Shown here piece after piece: positions 50,146 to 59,099 of a DNA stretch of 64,000 nucleotides. Made by a program: the position numbers and the translations under genes. Source of the stretch: DATEOR01 sp046733475 (GTDB lineage: Bacteria > Actinomycetota > Thermoleophilia > Gaiellales > Gaiellaceae); the NCBI GenBank assembly GCA_046733475.1, contig JBKPPF010000001.1, positions 1 through 64,000 of the forward strand, written 5' to 3'. A model generated the notes under the pieces. That model was not told the origin of the DNA and did no database searches. It was given only the letters and a program-made list of their open reading frames with translations. Within the stretch, counting starts at the first letter, position 1; each line of letters starts with the position of its first letter.

Positions 50146-52394
50146 GCCGGTGGCCCCTCCTCGGCGAAGACGATCGGGGAGGCCGCGGCGTCGGCCTCCT
50201 CCTGGAGACGAAGCTGCGCGGCTTCTCTCCCGCGCCCGAGATGATCGTGCGCCCCCGGCTCAGCGCCCGGCTCATCGGCTCGGACGCATCGCTCGTGCTC
50301 TTCGCTGCCCCGCCGGGGTTCGGGAAGACGACTCTCCTCGCGCAGTGGCGGGAGCTCGACGAGCGTCCGTTTGCCTGGCTCGCGGTCGATTCCGCCGACA
50401 GCGACCCCGTCGCGCTCTGGACCGGGATCGTCGAGGCGATCCGTCGCGTCCGCCCGGATTTCGGAGACGCTGCCGAGGTCGCGCTTCAGGCCCGCCATGT
50501 CGACGTGCACGATGCGCTGATCCCGGTCGTTCTCCGGGAGCTCGAGTCGCTCCCGGGCGAGCTCGTCCTCGTCCTCGACGACTATCAGGCAGTCGACAAC
50601 ACCGCCTGCCACGCGTCGCTCGCCTACTTCATGGAGGCGAAGCCGAGGAACGTGCAGCTCGTCATCGCGAGCCGCGCGGATCCGCCGATCCCGGTCGCAA
50701 AGCTCCGCGCCGAGGCGCGCCTGCTCGAGTTGCGCGCGCTCGACCTCTGTTTCACGAAGGAGGAGGAGGCGGCGTTCCTGAACGAGCACCTGGCCCTCGG
50801 CCTGGGCGCGAAGAGCCTCGAGGTCTTGCACGGGCGCACCGAGGGCTGGCCCGCCGGCGTCTACCTTGCGTCGCTCTCCCTTCGCCAGAGCACCGATCCG
50901 GATGGGTTCGTGTCCGCCTTCGACGGCTCGAACCGCCACGTCGTGGACTACCTGACCGAGGTCGTTCTCGGCTCCCTGGACGCGCGCCAGCGGGACTTCC
51001 TGCTCCAGACTTCGATCCTCGACTCGTTCTCGGCTCCGCTTTGCGACGCGGTGACCGGCCGACGGAACTCCGCCACACGCCTGGCGGAGCTCGAGCGTGC
51101 GAACCTCTTCCTCATTCCGCTCGACGACCGGCGCGAGCGGTACCGCTACCACCAGCTCTTCGCCGACCTGCTTCGTGCCCAGCTCGCACAGCGCGACCGC
51201 GGGCTCGTCCCCAAGCTCCACAAGCGCGCGTACGAGTGGCTCGCCGAGGAGGGAGAAACGGACGCGGCCGTCCGCCACGCCCTTGCCGCCGGAGAGGCCG
51301 ACGCGGCTGCGGGGCTCGTCGCCGGCCAATGGCTTGCCGATCCCCATGCGCACCTCGGTCGCGGGGACGAGACGGTTCGCCGCCTCGAGGGGTTTCCCAC
51401 GGAGGCTGTCGCGGAGGACCCGCGCCTCGTTCTTCTGCAGGGATGGGCGCACGGCATGGCCGGAAAGCGGGCGGAGTCTGACGAGGCACTGGCGACGGTG
51501 AGGGAGTCGGAGGTGAGGCTCCCCGACGGGACGGTCGTCGGCGACGCGGCCACCGTCGTGCGCGCGTGCTTTCCGTGGGGCGATGCCGCCGGTGCCCTCG
51601 GCGCCGCCGAGGCGGCAGCCGCGCTCGAGGGTCGCGTGCCGACGTCCTGGCATCCCGTCATGGCGCTGGCCCTCGGCCGAGCGCGCTATCTCGCCGGCGA
51701 CCACGACGGCGCCCAGGCGCCCCTCGAGTCGGCGGTCTCGTCCGGCCACCATGCCGGCCGCGCACTGGTCGCGGCAACGGCACAGGCGCTTCTTGCCCGC
51801 ATTGCGCTCGCTCGCAACGACTTCGATCTCGCCGAGCAGAGGGCGCTCGGCGCGGTGGCGGCCCTGGAGCTGCAGAGCCTCGCGGACCAGCCCGGCGCGG
51901 GGACGGCGTACGTCGCACTCGGAGCGGTAGTCGCGCGGCGCGGCCGCACCGAGGAGGCCGGGGATTTGCTCGTTCGCGGCCTCGCCCGCTTACGGCGCCA
52001 CGGTGACGTCCTTGCGATCGCCGATGCGCTCCTCGTCTTTGCGCCGGTGCGGCGGGCCCTCGTCTCCCTGACGTCGGCGCGGACCCTGGTCGAGGAGGCA
52101 AGGCTCCTCCTCGCGGAGTGCGCCGACCCGGGCGCCGTCGGCGTCGAGCTCGAGGAGGTCGCCCGGTCGCTGACCCCGGCGCATCGGCGGATCGACGGCG
52201 AGAGCGAGCTGACCGAGCGGGAACTCGAGGTCCTCCGCTATCTCGCCGAGGGGATCCCGAAGCGCGACATCGGAACTGCGCTCTTCTTGTCCTACAACAC
52301 GATTCACTCGCACACGAAGTCCATCTACCAGAAGCTCCGCGTTTCCTCGCGCGATGCGGCCGTGACCCGGGCTCGCGAGCTCGGCGCCCTCTAG
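50142..52394 (+). CDS. MalT-like large LuxR-family regulator (STAND ATPase)
   Basis: The 750-residue protein has a P-loop NTPase (LVLFAAPPGFGKTTLLAQW, residues 51-69), Walker B (LVLVLDDYQAVDN), a winged-helix region, a TPR-like helical repeat region (about 380-650) and a C-terminal LuxR helix-turn-helix (LTERELEVLRYLAEGIPKRD, TIHSHTKSIYQKLRVSSRDA). STAND regulators switch on when an inducer and ATP bind, then activate target genes. The inducer is unknown. It is translationally coupled to the response regulator, which is unusual. Confidence 0.92.
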   Translation: MSRWPLLGEDDRGGRGVGLLLETKLRGFSPAPEMIVRPRLSARLIGSDASLVLFAAPPGFGKTTLLAQWRELDERPFAWLAVDSADSDPVALWTGIVEAIRRVRPDFGDAAEVALQARHVDVHDALIPVVLRELESLPGELVLVLDDYQAVDNTACHASLAYFMEAKPRNVQLVIASRADPPIPVAKLRAEARLLELRALDLCFTKEEEAAFLNEHLALGLGAKSLEVLHGRTEGWPAGVYLASLSLRQSTDPDGFVSAFDGSNRHVVDYLTEVVLGSLDARQRDFLLQTSILDSFSAPLCDAVTGRRNSATRLAELERANLFLIPLDDRRERYRYHQLFADLLRAQLAQRDRGLVPKLHKRAYEWLAEEGETDAAVRHALAAGEADAAAGLVAGQWLADPHAHLGRGDETVRRLEGFPTEAVAEDPRLVLLQGWAHGMAGKRAESDEALATVRESEVRLPDGTVVGDAATVVRACFPWGDAAGALGAAEAAAALEGRVPTSWHPVMALALGRARYLAGDHDGAQAPLESAVSSGHHAGRALVAATAQALLARIALARNDFDLAEQRALGAVAALELQSLADQPGAGTAYVALGAVVARRGRTEEAGDLLVRGLARLRRHGDVLAIADALLVFAPVRRALVSLTSARTLVEEARLLLAECADPGAVGVELEEVARSLTPAHRRIDGESELTERELEVLRYLAEGIPKRDIGTALFLSYNTIHSHTKSIYQKLRVSSRDAAVTRARELGAL

Positions 52395-53192
52395 CTAGTT
52401 CACCAGCTTGCGCTCCATCGCATAGATCGCGATGCGCCACATGAGGAGCCCGAAGGCGACGATGACGGCGACGTGGTAGAGGTCGATCCACCCCTCGAAG
52501 CCGAACGCCGCGTCCCGCACGAGCTGGACGCAGTGGTACAGGGGATTGAACTGCGCGAGCACCTGGGCCCACTGCGGCAGGGTGTCGATCGGGAAGAACG
52601 TGCCGGCGACGAGGAAGAGCGGCGTGAGCACGGCGCTGATCACGTAGCTGAAGTTCTCGATCGACTTCGCGAAGCCGGCCACCGCGATCCCGAAGCAGGC
52701 CCAGCCGTAGCCCGCCAGGAATCCGATGAACGGCACGGTGAGCATCCCCCACGCGGGCGGCAGCCCGAAGACCATCGCAACGATGAGCGGCACACAGCCG
52801 TAGACGCCGGCGCGCGTCGCGATCCACAGTGCCTCGGCGGTGACGAGCTCTTCCGTGTCCACGGGCGCCGCCAGGATGGCGTCGTACGTGCGCTGGAACT
52901 GGTACTTCACGAACGTCCCGAACATGGCGGGAAAGGCGCTCGAGAACAGGACCGCGGTGGCCACTGTTCCCGTCCCGACGAACTCGACGTAGTCGTAGCC
53001 GCCGATCGTCGAGACGAGGGAGCCGAAGCCGAAGCCGAAGGCGAGTAGGTAGATCGTCGGCTCGACTGTCGAGGAGAAGGTGGCCGAGCGCCAGTACGAG
53101 GAGAAGTTGACGATCTCCCGCACGAGCACGCCGGTAAGAGCCGGCCGCTCGAGCCGGCCGATGCGCACCGCGCGGGCGGCACGCGTGGCCAC
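52395..53192 (-). CDS. ABC-2 type exporter permease (NodJ/DrrB-like)
   Basis: The 265-residue protein has six helices in the ABC-2 membrane pattern: YWRSATFSSTVEPTIYLLAF, GTGTVATAVLFSSAFPAMFG, then QFQRTYDAILAAPV, VAGTFFPIDTLPQWAQVLAQ and NPLYHCVQLVRDAAFGFEG. It forms the pore for the adjacent ATPase, exporting drugs, lipids or polysaccharides. It starts at a GTG that overlaps the ATPase stop by one base (TAGTG). Confidence 0.93.
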   Translation of the reverse strand: MATRAARAVRIGRLERPALTGVLVREIVNFSSYWRSATFSSTVEPTIYLLAFGFGFGSLVSTIGGYDYVEFVGTGTVATAVLFSSAFPAMFGTFVKYQFQRTYDAILAAPVDTEELVTAEALWIATRAGVYGCVPLIVAMVFGLPPAWGMLTVPFIGFLAGYGWACFGIAVAGFAKSIENFSYVISAVLTPLFLVAGTFFPIDTLPQWAQVLAQFNPLYHCVQLVRDAAFGFEGWIDLYHVAVIVAFGLLMWRIAIYAMERKLVN

Positions 53193-54091
53193 TAGTCGAT
53201 CTCCTCGCCGGTGAGGAGGACGAAGACGTCTTCGAGGTTGGCCGGGCGCCGTTCGCCCTCGGGCGCCCTCCCGTCCGCTCCGTCGACCCCGAGCACGGCG
53301 ATGCTCGTCCCGGTGCGCCGGGTGGGAAAGCCGTCGGTGCGCGCCTTTGCCTCGGCTTCGGCGAGCTGCGACGGAGAGCCGTAGACCTCGACGGCAGTTC
53401 GACCCGCGTGCTTCGCGATGAGCTCGGTCGGCTGCCCGGCGGCGATCCCCTCGCCGTGGGACATGATCAGGACGGTGTCCGCGAGGCGCTCGGCTTCCTC
53501 GATGTAGTGCGTCGACATTAGAATCGTCGTCCCCTCGGCCCGGAGGGCGTCGATGAGCGCCCAGAGCTCTTGCCGCACCTGCGGGTCGAGGCCGACGGTC
53601 GGCTCGTCGAGGAGGACGAGGCGTGGCCGGTGAACCAGAGCGCGCGCGATGAGGAGCCGGCGGCGCATCCCGCCGGAGAGCTTGTCCACGCGCGTGTCGC
53701 GCCGGTCACCGAGGTTGGCCATTTCGAGGGCGGCTTCGATGGCCGCGCGCCTCCCGTTGCGTCCGATGCGGTACAGGTGCGTGAAGACGAGCAGGTTCTG
53801 CTCGACGGTCAGCGTCACGTCGAGGTTGTCGAGCTGCGGCGCGACGCCGCACTCGGCGCGCGCGGCCTTCGACTCCTCGGGCAAACGGAATCCCAGCACC
53901 TCGAGCTCGCCGTCGTCGGCGATCGCCTGCGCCGTCAGGAGGCGCATCGTCGTCGACTTACCGGCGCCGTTGGGCCCGAGCAGGCCGACGCACGTGCCTT
54001 CTGGCACGTCGAGATCGAGGCCGTTCACGGCCGTGATGGAGCCGTAGCGCTTGACCACGCCCCGCAATCGGATCGCCAGCCCGTCGCGCAC
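53192..54091 (-). CDS. ABC exporter ATP-binding protein (NodI/DrrA-like)
   Basis: The 299-residue ATPase has Walker A GPNGAGKST, signature LSGGMRRRLLIARALVHRP, Walker B LVLLDEPTVGLDP and a switch His in MSTHYIEEAERLAD. The C-terminal extension is typical of DrrA/NodI. It powers the ABC-2 permease next to it. GTG 54091 fits the family, while a longer frame runs into the AraC promoter. It diverges from AraC copy 2, 52 bp away. Confidence 0.94.
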   Translation of the reverse strand: MRDGLAIRLRGVVKRYGSITAVNGLDLDVPEGTCVGLLGPNGAGKSTTMRLLTAQAIADDGELEVLGFRLPEESKAARAECGVAPQLDNLDVTLTVEQNLLVFTHLYRIGRNGRRAAIEAALEMANLGDRRDTRVDKLSGGMRRRLLIARALVHRPRLVLLDEPTVGLDPQVRQELWALIDALRAEGTTILMSTHYIEEAERLADTVLIMSHGEGIAAGQPTELIAKHAGRTAVEVYGSPSQLAEAEAKARTDGFPTRRTGTSIAVLGVDGADGRAPEGERRPANLEDVFVLLTGEEID

Positions 54092-54110
54092 GATTTCAGC
54101 ATGCCAGTTT

Positions 54111-54140
54111 GAACTTCTCGCCCGGTTCGACGTCTGAACG
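54111..54140 (+). promoter_or_regulatory. Conserved element upstream of the second AraC gene
   Basis: GAACTTCT-N10-GACGTCTGAACG, identical in both blocks and spacing to 29536-29565, ends 3 bases before the GTG. It also lies in the 52-bp gap to the divergent ABC exporter, so it may control both. Confidence 0.6.
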
Positions 54141-54143
54141 AAT

Positions 54144-55052
54144 GTGCAGGCAGACACGATCCACCGGACCCTGTTCGAAAACGAGCGGATCGTCCTCGGA
54201 GAGTTCTGGTGCCCGCCCGAAAGCCGCTGCTGGCGCGGGCTCAACACCGTTTCGGCGGTGCCCCACGTGATCTTCCCGCGGACACCCGTGACGATCCGCC
54301 AGCTCGGTCGCGAGCCGGTCGTTTGCGACCGCAACCACGTCCTCTTCTTCAACCCGGGACAGCGCTTCTTCCGCTCACTGAGAAGCCGCGACGGCGACCG
54401 CTCCTACTACGTGGAGCTCGCGCCCGAGCTCATGTTCAACCTCGCGCGGCTGACGAGCTTCCCCTTTGCTTTCGGGCCGTGCGACCCCGACGTGTTCCTC
54501 CTGCAGCGGCTCGCCGTGAGACACCTTCGCGAGCCAAGCCCCGATCCGCTCCTGGTCGAGGCGAGCATCATCGAGGCGGTCGGGATCGCGTTGGAGCGCG
54601 CGCGGCGCTTCCACCGCCTCCGCGCGAAGGGCAGAGAGACGACTCGCGCGGCGCACCGGGAGATCGTCGATCAGACGAAGGAGCTCCTCGCCGCACGGTT
54701 CCGGGAGCGGCTCACCATGGGCGAGATCGCAGGCGCGATCGGCGTCTCGCGCTTCCACCTCAGCCGCGTGTTCCGCTCCAGCACGGGCTTCTCTCTGCAC
54801 GGTTACCGAAACCAGCTGCGGCTGCGAGCCGCCCTCGAGCGCATCGCCGATCCCGAGACCCGGCTGCCCGCCCTCGCCGCGGAGCTCGGGTTCTCGGGCC
54901 ACAGCCATTTCACGGCAGCCTTCCGCGAGACCTTCGGGGTCGCTCCCTCCGAGCTGCGCGGGCGGGTGACACGGTCGCGGCTTCAGGACGTTCTCGACCG
55001 TCACTCGGCTAGCAAGATCGTGCCTCTTTCGGCCGCCTCTGGCTGCGACTGA
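54144..55052 (+). CDS. AraC-family transcription regulator (copy 2)
   Basis: The 302-residue protein closely matches copy 1 at 29571: GEFWCPPESRCWRGLNTV, VIFPRTPVTIRQLGREPVVC, AAHREIVDQTKELLAARFRE, and helix-turn-helix units LTMGEIAGAIGVSRFHLSRV and LPALAAELGFSGHSHFTAAF. GTG 54144 is supported by that match. It precedes solute-binding copy 2. The sensor domain shares its best-kept segments with copy 1, so the two probably recognise related signals and the same DNA site. Confidence 0.9.
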   Translation: MQADTIHRTLFENERIVLGEFWCPPESRCWRGLNTVSAVPHVIFPRTPVTIRQLGREPVVCDRNHVLFFNPGQRFFRSLRSRDGDRSYYVELAPELMFNLARLTSFPFAFGPCDPDVFLLQRLAVRHLREPSPDPLLVEASIIEAVGIALERARRFHRLRAKGRETTRAAHREIVDQTKELLAARFRERLTMGEIAGAIGVSRFHLSRVFRSSTGFSLHGYRNQLRLRAALERIADPETRLPALAAELGFSGHSHFTAAFRETFGVAPSELRGRVTRSRLQDVLDRHSASKIVPLSAASGCD

Positions 55053-55169
55053 GGCCCGCTTCCACGCGACTCGGGCGCCGTTTACCGACCGCGCAACAAC
55101 GTGTCAGCCCGGCCAAACACGGCGGGCAAGACCACGTCTTCACTCCTCGACGACACCAAGGAGGCAGGC

Positions 55170-56834
55170 GTGAAACTGAACAGGCGTTTCGCTGCAGTAC
55201 CGGCGGTCCTCGCGGCCGCCCTCCTCGCGGCCGCAGGCTGCGGCGGGAGCGACAGCGGAGGGAATTCGGCTCCGACGAGCGGTGGCTCGGCCGAAGCTCC
55301 GGCGGCGGAGCAGGTCATCACGGTCGGGTGGGGGGCCGAGCCGCCCTCGCTCGACCCGGGCCTCGCGACCGACACGACGTCCTCCAACATCCTCGTGAAC
55401 ATCATGGATCCGCTCGTGCGCCTGGGCGACGACCTGGAGCCGGTGCCGAGCCTTGCGGAGAGCTGGGAGACGAGCAAGGACGGAAAGACCGTCACCTTCC
55501 ACCTCCGCTCCGACGGACAGTGGACGAACGGCGACCCGGTCACCGCGCAGGACTTCGAGTATTCGTGGAAGCGCACGATCTCCCCTGAGCTCGCCGCGGA
55601 CTACGCGTACCAGTTCTACGGAATCGTCGGCGCCGCTGACTACAACGCCTGCCAGAAGAGCTGCGAGTCGCTCGCCGACAAGGTCGGCGTGAAGGCTCTC
55701 GACGAGACGACGCTCGAGGTGAACCTGACGACGCCGCAGCCGTGGTTCATCCAGCAGGTCAGCCACACGTCGTTCCTCGCGGTGCATCCCGCCACCGTCG
55801 AGCAGTTCGGCGACAGCTGGACGGATCCGAAGAACATCGTCACCGACGGGCCGTTCAAGCTCGAGTCATGGGAGCACGATGCGTCGATCGACCTCGTGAA
55901 GTGGGACGACTGGCGCGACGCCGCCGACGTCACCCTCACGCGGGTGAACGGCAAGATCATCGTCGACGGGACGACGCGGGTTCAGTCGTTCGAGGCCGGC
56001 GAGGTCGATGCGCTCGACGCCGGGGGCCTGCCGCCGGACGAGATCGCGCGGCTCAAGGAGACCCCGGAGTACGAGTCCTATCCCGCGCTCGGGACGTATT
56101 ACTACGGCTTCAACCTCGAGAACCTGCCCGACGTGCATGAGCGGCAGGCGCTGTCGCTCGCCATCGACCGGCGGACGATCGTGGACAACATCGCGCAGGC
56201 CGACCAGGTGCCGGCAACCGGCTTCTCGCCGAAGGGCCTCCCGGGATTCGACAGCTTCAATCCGAATTCGCCCTGGACGCCCGAGAACGGCGACATCGAC
56301 GCCGCCAAGGACGCGATGTCGCAGGCGCAGAACCCGAAGACGAGCCTCAACCTCTTCTTCAACGACTCGCCGGGCCACAAGGAGATCGCCACCGCCGTGC
56401 AGGCGAACTGGGACGAGCTCGGGGTCACGACGACGTTGAAGCAGCAGGAGTGGGCGCAGTTCCTGGAGTTCCTCGGCCCGCCGCCCAACAAGGCAGTGGA
56501 CGTCTACCGGAACGGGTGGATCGGCGACTACGTCGATGCCATCAACTTCCTGGAGCTCTGGACCTGCGATTCGGGCAACAACAACTCCAACTACTGCGAC
56601 GAGGACTATGACGCGCTGCTCGAGCAGGCTCGCCAGACGCCGGAAGACGCGGCCCGCTACGAGATCTACGGCCAGCTCGAGGACAAGCTCCTCGGCCAGG
56701 ATGGCGCGCTGCCCCTCTCACCGATCTACTGGTACACGTACCCGAACCTGGAGAAGCTTTCCATCAAGGACAGCTTCACGGTCAATCTCCTCAACCAGAT
56801 CGACCTGACGAAGGTGGTCGTCAGGGAGCAATAG
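55170..56834 (+). CDS. Family 5 extracellular solute-binding lipoprotein (copy 2)
   Basis: The 554-residue lipoprotein (lipobox AAAGC) is the paralogue of 30597, of equal length and with long identical stretches such as SLDPGLATD, LAADYAYQFYGIVGAADYNA and QQEWAQFLEFLGPPPN. Differences cluster in the linker and in a few substrate-lobe positions (for example NACQKSC and CDSGNNNSNYC against NACQKNC and CKSGNNSSTFC). It should bind peptides or similar solutes. No permease or ATPase of an importer is present nearby. GTG 55170 follows the ribosome binding site AAGGAGG. Confidence 0.93.
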   Translation: MKLNRRFAAVPAVLAAALLAAAGCGGSDSGGNSAPTSGGSAEAPAAEQVITVGWGAEPPSLDPGLATDTTSSNILVNIMDPLVRLGDDLEPVPSLAESWETSKDGKTVTFHLRSDGQWTNGDPVTAQDFEYSWKRTISPELAADYAYQFYGIVGAADYNACQKSCESLADKVGVKALDETTLEVNLTTPQPWFIQQVSHTSFLAVHPATVEQFGDSWTDPKNIVTDGPFKLESWEHDASIDLVKWDDWRDAADVTLTRVNGKIIVDGTTRVQSFEAGEVDALDAGGLPPDEIARLKETPEYESYPALGTYYYGFNLENLPDVHERQALSLAIDRRTIVDNIAQADQVPATGFSPKGLPGFDSFNPNSPWTPENGDIDAAKDAMSQAQNPKTSLNLFFNDSPGHKEIATAVQANWDELGVTTTLKQQEWAQFLEFLGPPPNKAVDVYRNGWIGDYVDAINFLELWTCDSGNNNSNYCDEDYDALLEQARQTPEDAARYEIYGQLEDKLLGQDGALPLSPIYWYTYPNLEKLSIKDSFTVNLLNQIDLTKVVVREQ

Positions 56835-56857
56835 GGCACTCCCCACCACCTGTCACC

Positions 56858-56890
56858 GGCGGGTGGGGCGCGTCCGGCGCCCCGCCCGCC
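56858..56890 (+). terminator. Hairpin terminator after solute-binding gene 2
   Basis: Fourteen-bp arms GGCGGGTGGGGCGC and GCGCCCCGCCCGCC (one G-U pair) with a 5-base loop lie 24 bases after the stop, at the same place as the terminator of copy 1. Confidence 0.6.
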
Positions 56891-57006
56891 CCTCCATCGG
56901 CCGCCCCAGCGCTCGTTAGAACACGATGTGTATGGGCGCCGCGTCCGGGTACGCATATGGGGCGGGGGCTGATTTAGCGGTCCCGGCGAACCCAAGGAGG
57001 GCGACA

Positions 57007-57384
57007 ATGGAACGTTCGTACACGACCACCGAACCATGGACGTACCGCGACGTTGACACGCTTGGCGTGGACATGACTCGCGGGGTCGATCTCACCGGCT
57101 TCGAGATCGAGGCGACCGACGGCGGGATCGGTAAGATCGACGAGGCGACCTACGACGTCGGCTCGAGCTACGTCGTCGTCGACACCGGCCCTTGGATCTT
57201 CGGCAAGAAGGTCATGCTCCCGGCCGCGGTGATCCAGCGCGTCGACCTCGATTCGCAGACGGTTGTCGTCGACCGAAGCAAGGACGAGATCAAGAACTCG
57301 CCCGAGTTCGACGAGGACGCGTACCAGGAGCAGGGGTACCGCTCTCAGCTCGGCTCGTACTACTACAGCGACACGGACCGGTAG
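57007..57384 (+). CDS. PRC-barrel domain protein
   Basis: The 125-residue protein has a PRC barrel (about 28-100): LTGFEIEATDGGIGKIDEAT, SSYVVVDTGPWIFGKKVMLP, AAVIQRVDLDSQTVVVDRSK. An acidic tail ends in QLGSYYYSDTDR. Free PRC-barrel proteins are frequent in soil actinobacteria and are linked with stress or membrane binding, without proven function. ATG 57007 has the ribosome binding site AAGGAGGG. A strong hairpin follows. Confidence 0.85.
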   Translation: MERSYTTTEPWTYRDVDTLGVDMTRGVDLTGFEIEATDGGIGKIDEATYDVGSSYVVVDTGPWIFGKKVMLPAAVIQRVDLDSQTVVVDRSKDEIKNSPEFDEDAYQEQGYRSQLGSYYYSDTDR

Positions 57385-57408
57385 CTCGGGCCGCCCGTGT
57401 AGGAGAGG

Positions 57409-57432
57409 GAACGGCCGCTCCGGCGGCCGTTC
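57409..57432 (+). terminator. Terminator after the PRC-barrel gene
   Basis: Perfect 9-bp arms GAACGGCCG and CGGCCGTTC with a 6-base loop, then TCGTTTCT. It separates the PRC-barrel gene from the cyclase gene. Confidence 0.65.
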
Positions 57433-57457
57433 TCGTTTCTCCGTCAAACTGCGCATC

Positions 57458-58120
57458 GTGGCGATCCACGACATCACCGTCCCCATCCGGGCGGACATGC
57501 CGATCTACGCCGGCGACCCGGACGTCGAGCTCGAGCGTGCGTCGTCGATCGCCGACGGCGGCCATGCCAACGTGAGCAAGCTCTCGATGGGGGTGCACAC
57601 CGGAACGCACGTGGACGCGCCGGTGCACTTCATCGAAGGTGCCCCGGGAATGGAGAGCGTGTCCCTGGACGCGCTCTGCGGGCCGGCAGTCGTCGTCGAC
57701 GCGACGTCGATCTCCGGTGGCTCCATCGGGCAGTCCGACTTGGAGGCAATCGACATCACTCCCGGCGCGGAGCGGGTCCTCCTCAAGACCCGTAACTCCG
57801 AGCTCTGGAACCGGAAGGAGTTCACCCGCGACTTCCTGAGGCTGGATGGGAGCGGTGCGCGTTTCGTCGTGGCGCGCGGGATCCGCACGATCGGCATCGA
57901 CTACCTCTCGGTCGGGGACCGCGAGGCGCACCGCGAGCTCCTTGGAGCCGGAGTCGTCCCCATCGAGGGCCTCGACCTGAGGCAGATCGAGCCAGGCGAG
58001 TACACCCTCGTCTGCCTTCCGCTCGACCTGGTCGGGTCGGACGGTGCTCCGGCTCGCGCGATCCTGATCGACTACAGCCGGATCTCGAGCGAACGCACGC
58101 CGGTCATCTCCAGCCAGTAG
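57458..58120 (+). CDS. Cyclase/kynurenine-formamidase family metal hydrolase
   Basis: The 220-residue protein has the family signature HTGTHVDAPVHF (about residues 47-58; HxGTHxDxPxH binds zinc), preceded by DITVPIRADMPIYAGDPD and followed by GIDYLSVGD and CLPLDLVGSDGAPARAI. Members hydrolyse N-formylkynurenine, isatin or related amides, and some act as polyketide cyclases. No tryptophan-degradation gene is near, so the substrate is open. GTG 57458 matches the family start. Confidence 0.88.
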   Translation: MAIHDITVPIRADMPIYAGDPDVELERASSIADGGHANVSKLSMGVHTGTHVDAPVHFIEGAPGMESVSLDALCGPAVVVDATSISGGSIGQSDLEAIDITPGAERVLLKTRNSELWNRKEFTRDFLRLDGSGARFVVARGIRTIGIDYLSVGDREAHRELLGAGVVPIEGLDLRQIEPGEYTLVCLPLDLVGSDGAPARAILIDYSRISSERTPVISSQ

Positions 58121-58335
58121 CGGGAGTCTCCGTCGTGTGCGACGCGAAGAAGAACACCCTGGCAACCAGGGCAGCGGACGACGATCCCCGGGGCGTGGGA
58201 GTAGACGTTGGTGCTGCCCACCGCTGCGACAGCGCCGCAATTGGCGCACGTGCCGACCGCGGTCGTGACCTCGAAGGCAAACAGCTGCTCCAGGTCTCCT
58301 GCCGCCGCGTTTCCGTCCAGCTTCAGCTCGGTCAT
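58072..58335 (-). CDS. DUF6510 zinc-ribbon protein
   Basis: The 87-residue protein has two CxxC pairs, CANCGA and CPGCQG, in TAVGTCANCGAVAAVG and GIVVRCPGCQGVLLRV, forming a zinc ribbon. LDGNAAAGDLEQLFAFEVT is the DUF6510 start. It closes a three-gene unit with a ferredoxin reductase and a molybdopterin oxidoreductase, an arrangement I have seen as typical of actinobacteria. It may be an assembly or electron-transfer partner. It overlaps the convergent cyclase gene at its 3' end. Confidence 0.82.
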   Translation of the reverse strand: MTELKLDGNAAAGDLEQLFAFEVTTAVGTCANCGAVAAVGSTNVYSHAPGIVVRCPGCQGVLLRVAHDGDSRYWLEMTGVRSLEIRL

Positions 58336-58337
58336 GT

Positions 58338-59099
58338 TCAGCCTCCTGTCGGCCCGAATCTCTCTGTCTTAATCCGATGTGGCGGCAGCCCGCTGTCCAC
58401 GAGCGCGGATGCCACCGTTTCGACGAAACCCGTCGGTCCGCAGACGTAGGCGAGGGGGTCCTCCGCCGCCGGCCAGCCCACGTCGTCGAGAAGCTCGCGA
58501 TCGACGCGGCGCCCGAAGCCCCGCCATCCCTCCGGCTGGTCGCGCGTGAGCGTGAAGAACGCCTCGAATCCGTCGCTGCGGCCGGCCAGCTCCTCGAGCT
58601 CCTCGCGGTAGATCAGGTCGTCCGCGCGCTTCGCGGAGTAGAGGAGCCGCATCGGCGCATCGCTTCCAGCCGAACGCCGGTGGCGGACCATCGCCATGAG
58701 CGGCACGACGCCGGAGCCGCCCCCGAGGAGGAGGACAGGCCCCCCCTGACCCGCTTCCCAGACGAAATAGCCGCCGATCGGCCCGCGGAGCTCGAGCTTG
58801 TCACCGACTACGAGCACGTCGGTCAGGTAGGGGGAAACCTCGCCGTCGGCCAGCCGCTCCACGGTCAGGGCGAGGCGGCCATCCTCCGGTGCCGAGGCGA
58901 TCGAGTAGCTCCGCTGCGCCTGGTAGCCGTCCTCGGCGGTCAGGCGGACGTCGACGTGCTGTCCGGCGAGATGCCCGGGCCAGTCCGGCGCATCCAGGAC
59001 GAGCGTCTTCACGTCTTGCGTTTCCTCGACGAGCTCCGCGACGTCGCAAAGCTGCCACGTCAGCGGCTTCAGTCGCCCCAGTACCGCTGCTCCCGCCAT
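58338..59099 (-). CDS. Ferredoxin-NADP reductase-like flavoprotein
   Basis: The 253-residue protein has an FAD-binding barrel with RSYSIASAP (the RxYS flavin motif), GPIGGYFVWEAGQGGPVLLL and an NAD(P) domain with GGGSGVVPLMAM and YVCGPTGFVETVA. No [2Fe-2S] domain is attached. It probably passes electrons between NAD(P)H and the molybdopterin enzyme encoded just upstream. ATG 59099 overlaps that gene by 31 bases. Confidence 0.88.
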   Translation of the reverse strand: MAGAAVLGRLKPLTWQLCDVAELVEETQDVKTLVLDAPDWPGHLAGQHVDVRLTAEDGYQAQRSYSIASAPEDGRLALTVERLADGEVSPYLTDVLVVGDKLELRGPIGGYFVWEAGQGGPVLLLGGGSGVVPLMAMVRHRRSAGSDAPMRLLYSAKRADDLIYREELEELAGRSDGFEAFFTLTRDQPEGWRGFGRRVDRELLDDVGWPAAEDPLAYVCGPTGFVETVASALVDSGLPPHRIKTERFGPTGG

